A stretch of DNA of 64,000 bases from Liopterus haemorrhoidalis (lineage: Eukaryota > Arthropoda > Insecta > Coleoptera > Dytiscidae), in contig OZ020622.1 in assembly GCA_963971575.1 (NCBI GenBank), forward strand, positions 28,922,301-28,986,300, written 5' to 3'. The position numbers and the translations under genes are program-made. Each line of letters starts with the position of its first letter. Position 1 is the stretch's first letter. A model generated the notes under the pieces. That model was not told where the DNA came from and made no database searches. It saw only the letters and a list, made by a program, of their open reading frames with translations. Shown here in pieces: positions 62,641 to 64,000 of the stretch.

Positions 62641-62691
62641 TTTTTTTGTCCCGGTTTACGATTTTCTAATTCTGGTCACCTTATTTTTAGT

Positions 62692-62939
62692 ACATAATTC
62701 ATTGTATATATTGTATATATGTAAAATGTGAATATTGTAAATATTGTACAGTTAGTTATAAATAAAACATAGATTAAGTTAGATACTAAGGTAGACTAGA
62801 CAAAAATACATAAGAAGACACATGGACAAGTTCCTAAACTTCAAACATAATACAAACACATACTAACATTATCAGATGTTCATTGAACCAAACCAATACA
62901 CCGCACTTGTATACTCAAAACCTTTAACACACCCATGTA
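62692..62939. other. Continuation of LINE 3' UTR, no gene
   Basis: Resumes after the hAT-3 target duplication with ATTGTATATATTGTATATAT repeats and AATAAA (about 62760). Ends at the mariner insertion. Nothing else recognised. Confidence 0.5.
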
Positions 62940-64000
62940 CGAGGGCAGTTCAAATATGATCGAGACAAACGCTGTAGATGGCGCGCATGCATGTTTTGAA
63001 GGTCGCGGCTTGAGTATGTGATAGCTGGGTCCCTTACGATCAGTGTGGCAATAGTTTTTGTCGCGAACGCATGTTTCACGCGCGTGTTACAACCATGATT
63101 GAGTTTCAAGTGCCGACCGCCGTTGCGCAACGTATTGTCATTCGTCTTTTAGGGCGGGAAGGCGTTAAAAACACGGAAATTTGATTTCTGCGTTTGCGAA
63201 ATCAGTTCGGTAGAGTGCCCGAGTAGGGTTGCTGTGTTTAAATGGGCCAAAGCGTTCAAGAATGGCCGCGAAACCGTCGAAAATGAGCCGCGAACCAGCA
63301 TCGCACCACACAACATTCGCCGCGTAGAACAACTCATTTTGGAGGACCGTAGGATGAATGTTCGAGACATTTCGGCTGAACTCGGCATCAGTGTTGGTAG
63401 TGTAGAATCTATCATCCATGAACACCTTCAATATCGCAAAATAACGGCGCGATGGGTTCCCAAACTGTTGCACTTCGAGCAAAAATTCACGCGGTTAGAA
63501 GTTTGTCGCCGCTTGCTGATGCGATACGAGGCGGAAGGGGACATGGGTACACTATTACACTCCCGAAAGCAAGGTGTCGTCTAAAGAGTGGAGGAAGAAG
63601 GAGGAAGGGGCGCCAGTTAAAGCGAAGACAACCAGGTCCGCGGGTAAGGTTATGTGTACTGTGTTCTGGGACCGGCGGGGCGTGCTGTTCGTCGACTTCT
63701 TGCGCACACAACGTTCCATCAATGCTGCATACTACTCTAACCTTCTGAAAACACACGTGAAACCTGCTTATCGCTCGAAACGGAGTAGCATTCCAGCGCG
63801 AAGTGCGATTCTTCTCCAGGATAACGTGCGCCCTCATACTGCGCGTCTCACGCTCGATACAATATCGGAATTGGGGTGGGAGGTACTAGAACAGCCCCCC
63901 TACAGTCCGGATTTATCACCCTGCGACTACCACATGTTTGGACCACTGAAAGAAGCCCTTGGAAGTCAAAGATTCAACACCGACGACGAGGTAGAGGAGT
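62940..64000 (+). mobile_element. Mariner transposon (runs past window)
   Basis: Starts CGAGGGCAGTTCAAATATG after a TA, a typical mariner left terminal repeat. Coding remnants follow. The right end is beyond the window. Confidence 0.8.
63095..64000 (+). pseudogene. Mariner transposase pseudogene (partial)
   Basis: ATG 63095 ('MIEFQVPTAVAQRIVIRLLG') soon meets stops. The next frame (63234-63584) has the helix-turn-helix region 'MNVRDISAELGISVGSVESI' with 'WVPKLL'. After another change, around 63650-63990, 'VFWDRRGVLFVDFLRTQRSI', 'ILLQDNVRPHTA' and 'PPYSPDLSPCDYHMFG' give the DD34D catalytic core. Cut by the window edge. Confidence 0.8.

Larger units (their letters stand above)
52879..62683 (+). 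mobile_element. hAT-3 transposon with nested elements
   Basis: Ends TAAGGTGACCAGA and its complement TCTGGTCACCTTA, flanked by a perfect 8-bp target duplication TTTTTAGT (52871-52878, 62684-62691), diagnostic of hAT. Subterminal GTCCCGG repeats lie inside both ends. It contains a gypsy element (53282-58141) and a LINE (about 59745-62640). Own sequence left is about 1.9 kb and lacks the transposase C-terminus. Confidence 0.93.

Noticed and set aside
1..64000. Host protein-coding genes
   Set aside because: Every frame with recognisable domains belongs to a mobile element; the metalloprotease lies within the Polinton and lacks retrocopy marks.

Overview
This is an AT-rich eukaryotic window, most likely from an insect genome (possibly hemipteran; the order is a guess). 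I found no convincing host gene. What I can identify is mostly transposable elements, several nested inside one another: three hAT-type elements, a jockey-type LINE and three other LINE pieces, gypsy-like and copia LTR retrotransposons, a PIF/Harbinger element, a mariner, several MITE families, tRNA-derived SINE-like pieces, a foldback element and a Polinton (Maverick).

Layout. 1-10.4 kb: hAT-1 pseudogene, a cluster of related MITEs (A, B, C) and hAT-2, which has an intron filled with MITEs and a 2.9-kb insertion. 10.4-21 kb: a decayed gypsy-like LTR element (251-bp LTRs, TSD TATA) whose 3' LTR is split by a full-length jockey LINE (12-bp TSD). 21-52.3 kb: one ~0.34-kb MITE (A4) is split by two independent stacks. 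The first is a copia element (21178-31292) holding a 5'-truncated LINE, an unclassified 1.4-kb insert and a 2.9-kb foldback element. The second is a PIF/Harbinger element (31316-52140) holding a 17.7-kb Polinton. 52.5-62.9 kb: a LINE 3' end carries hAT-3 (8-bp TSD TTTTTAGT), which holds an apparently intact gypsy element and another LINE. 62.9 kb to the end: a decayed mariner.

The centrepiece is the Polinton at 33206-50883. It has 97-bp terminal inverted repeats beginning AG and a 6-bp TSD (TGCGTG), and it sits inside an exon of the Harbinger transposase. It encodes the whole virion and replication set: protein-primed DNA polymerase B, double jelly-roll major capsid protein, penton-like minor capsid protein, adenovirus-type cysteine protease, FtsK/HerA-type packaging ATPase and an rve integrase with chromodomain. 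It also carries an accessory set: a secreted matrix metalloprotease with hemopexin domain, a parvovirus-like phospholipase A2 fused to a basic core-like region, a phage-fibre-like coiled-coil protein, a small membrane protein, an RNase-H-like family member, and several unknowns of which two appear spliced. Genes form head-to-tail blocks with ATGA overlaps and recurrent TATA motifs. The copy is not intact: the polymerase has two frameshifts, and the capsid, metalloprotease and DUF8207-like genes each have one in-frame stop. The combination of entry-related functions on one integrated virus-like element, and a fibre-containing 3-kb module flanked by inverted repeats, are the most interesting observations.
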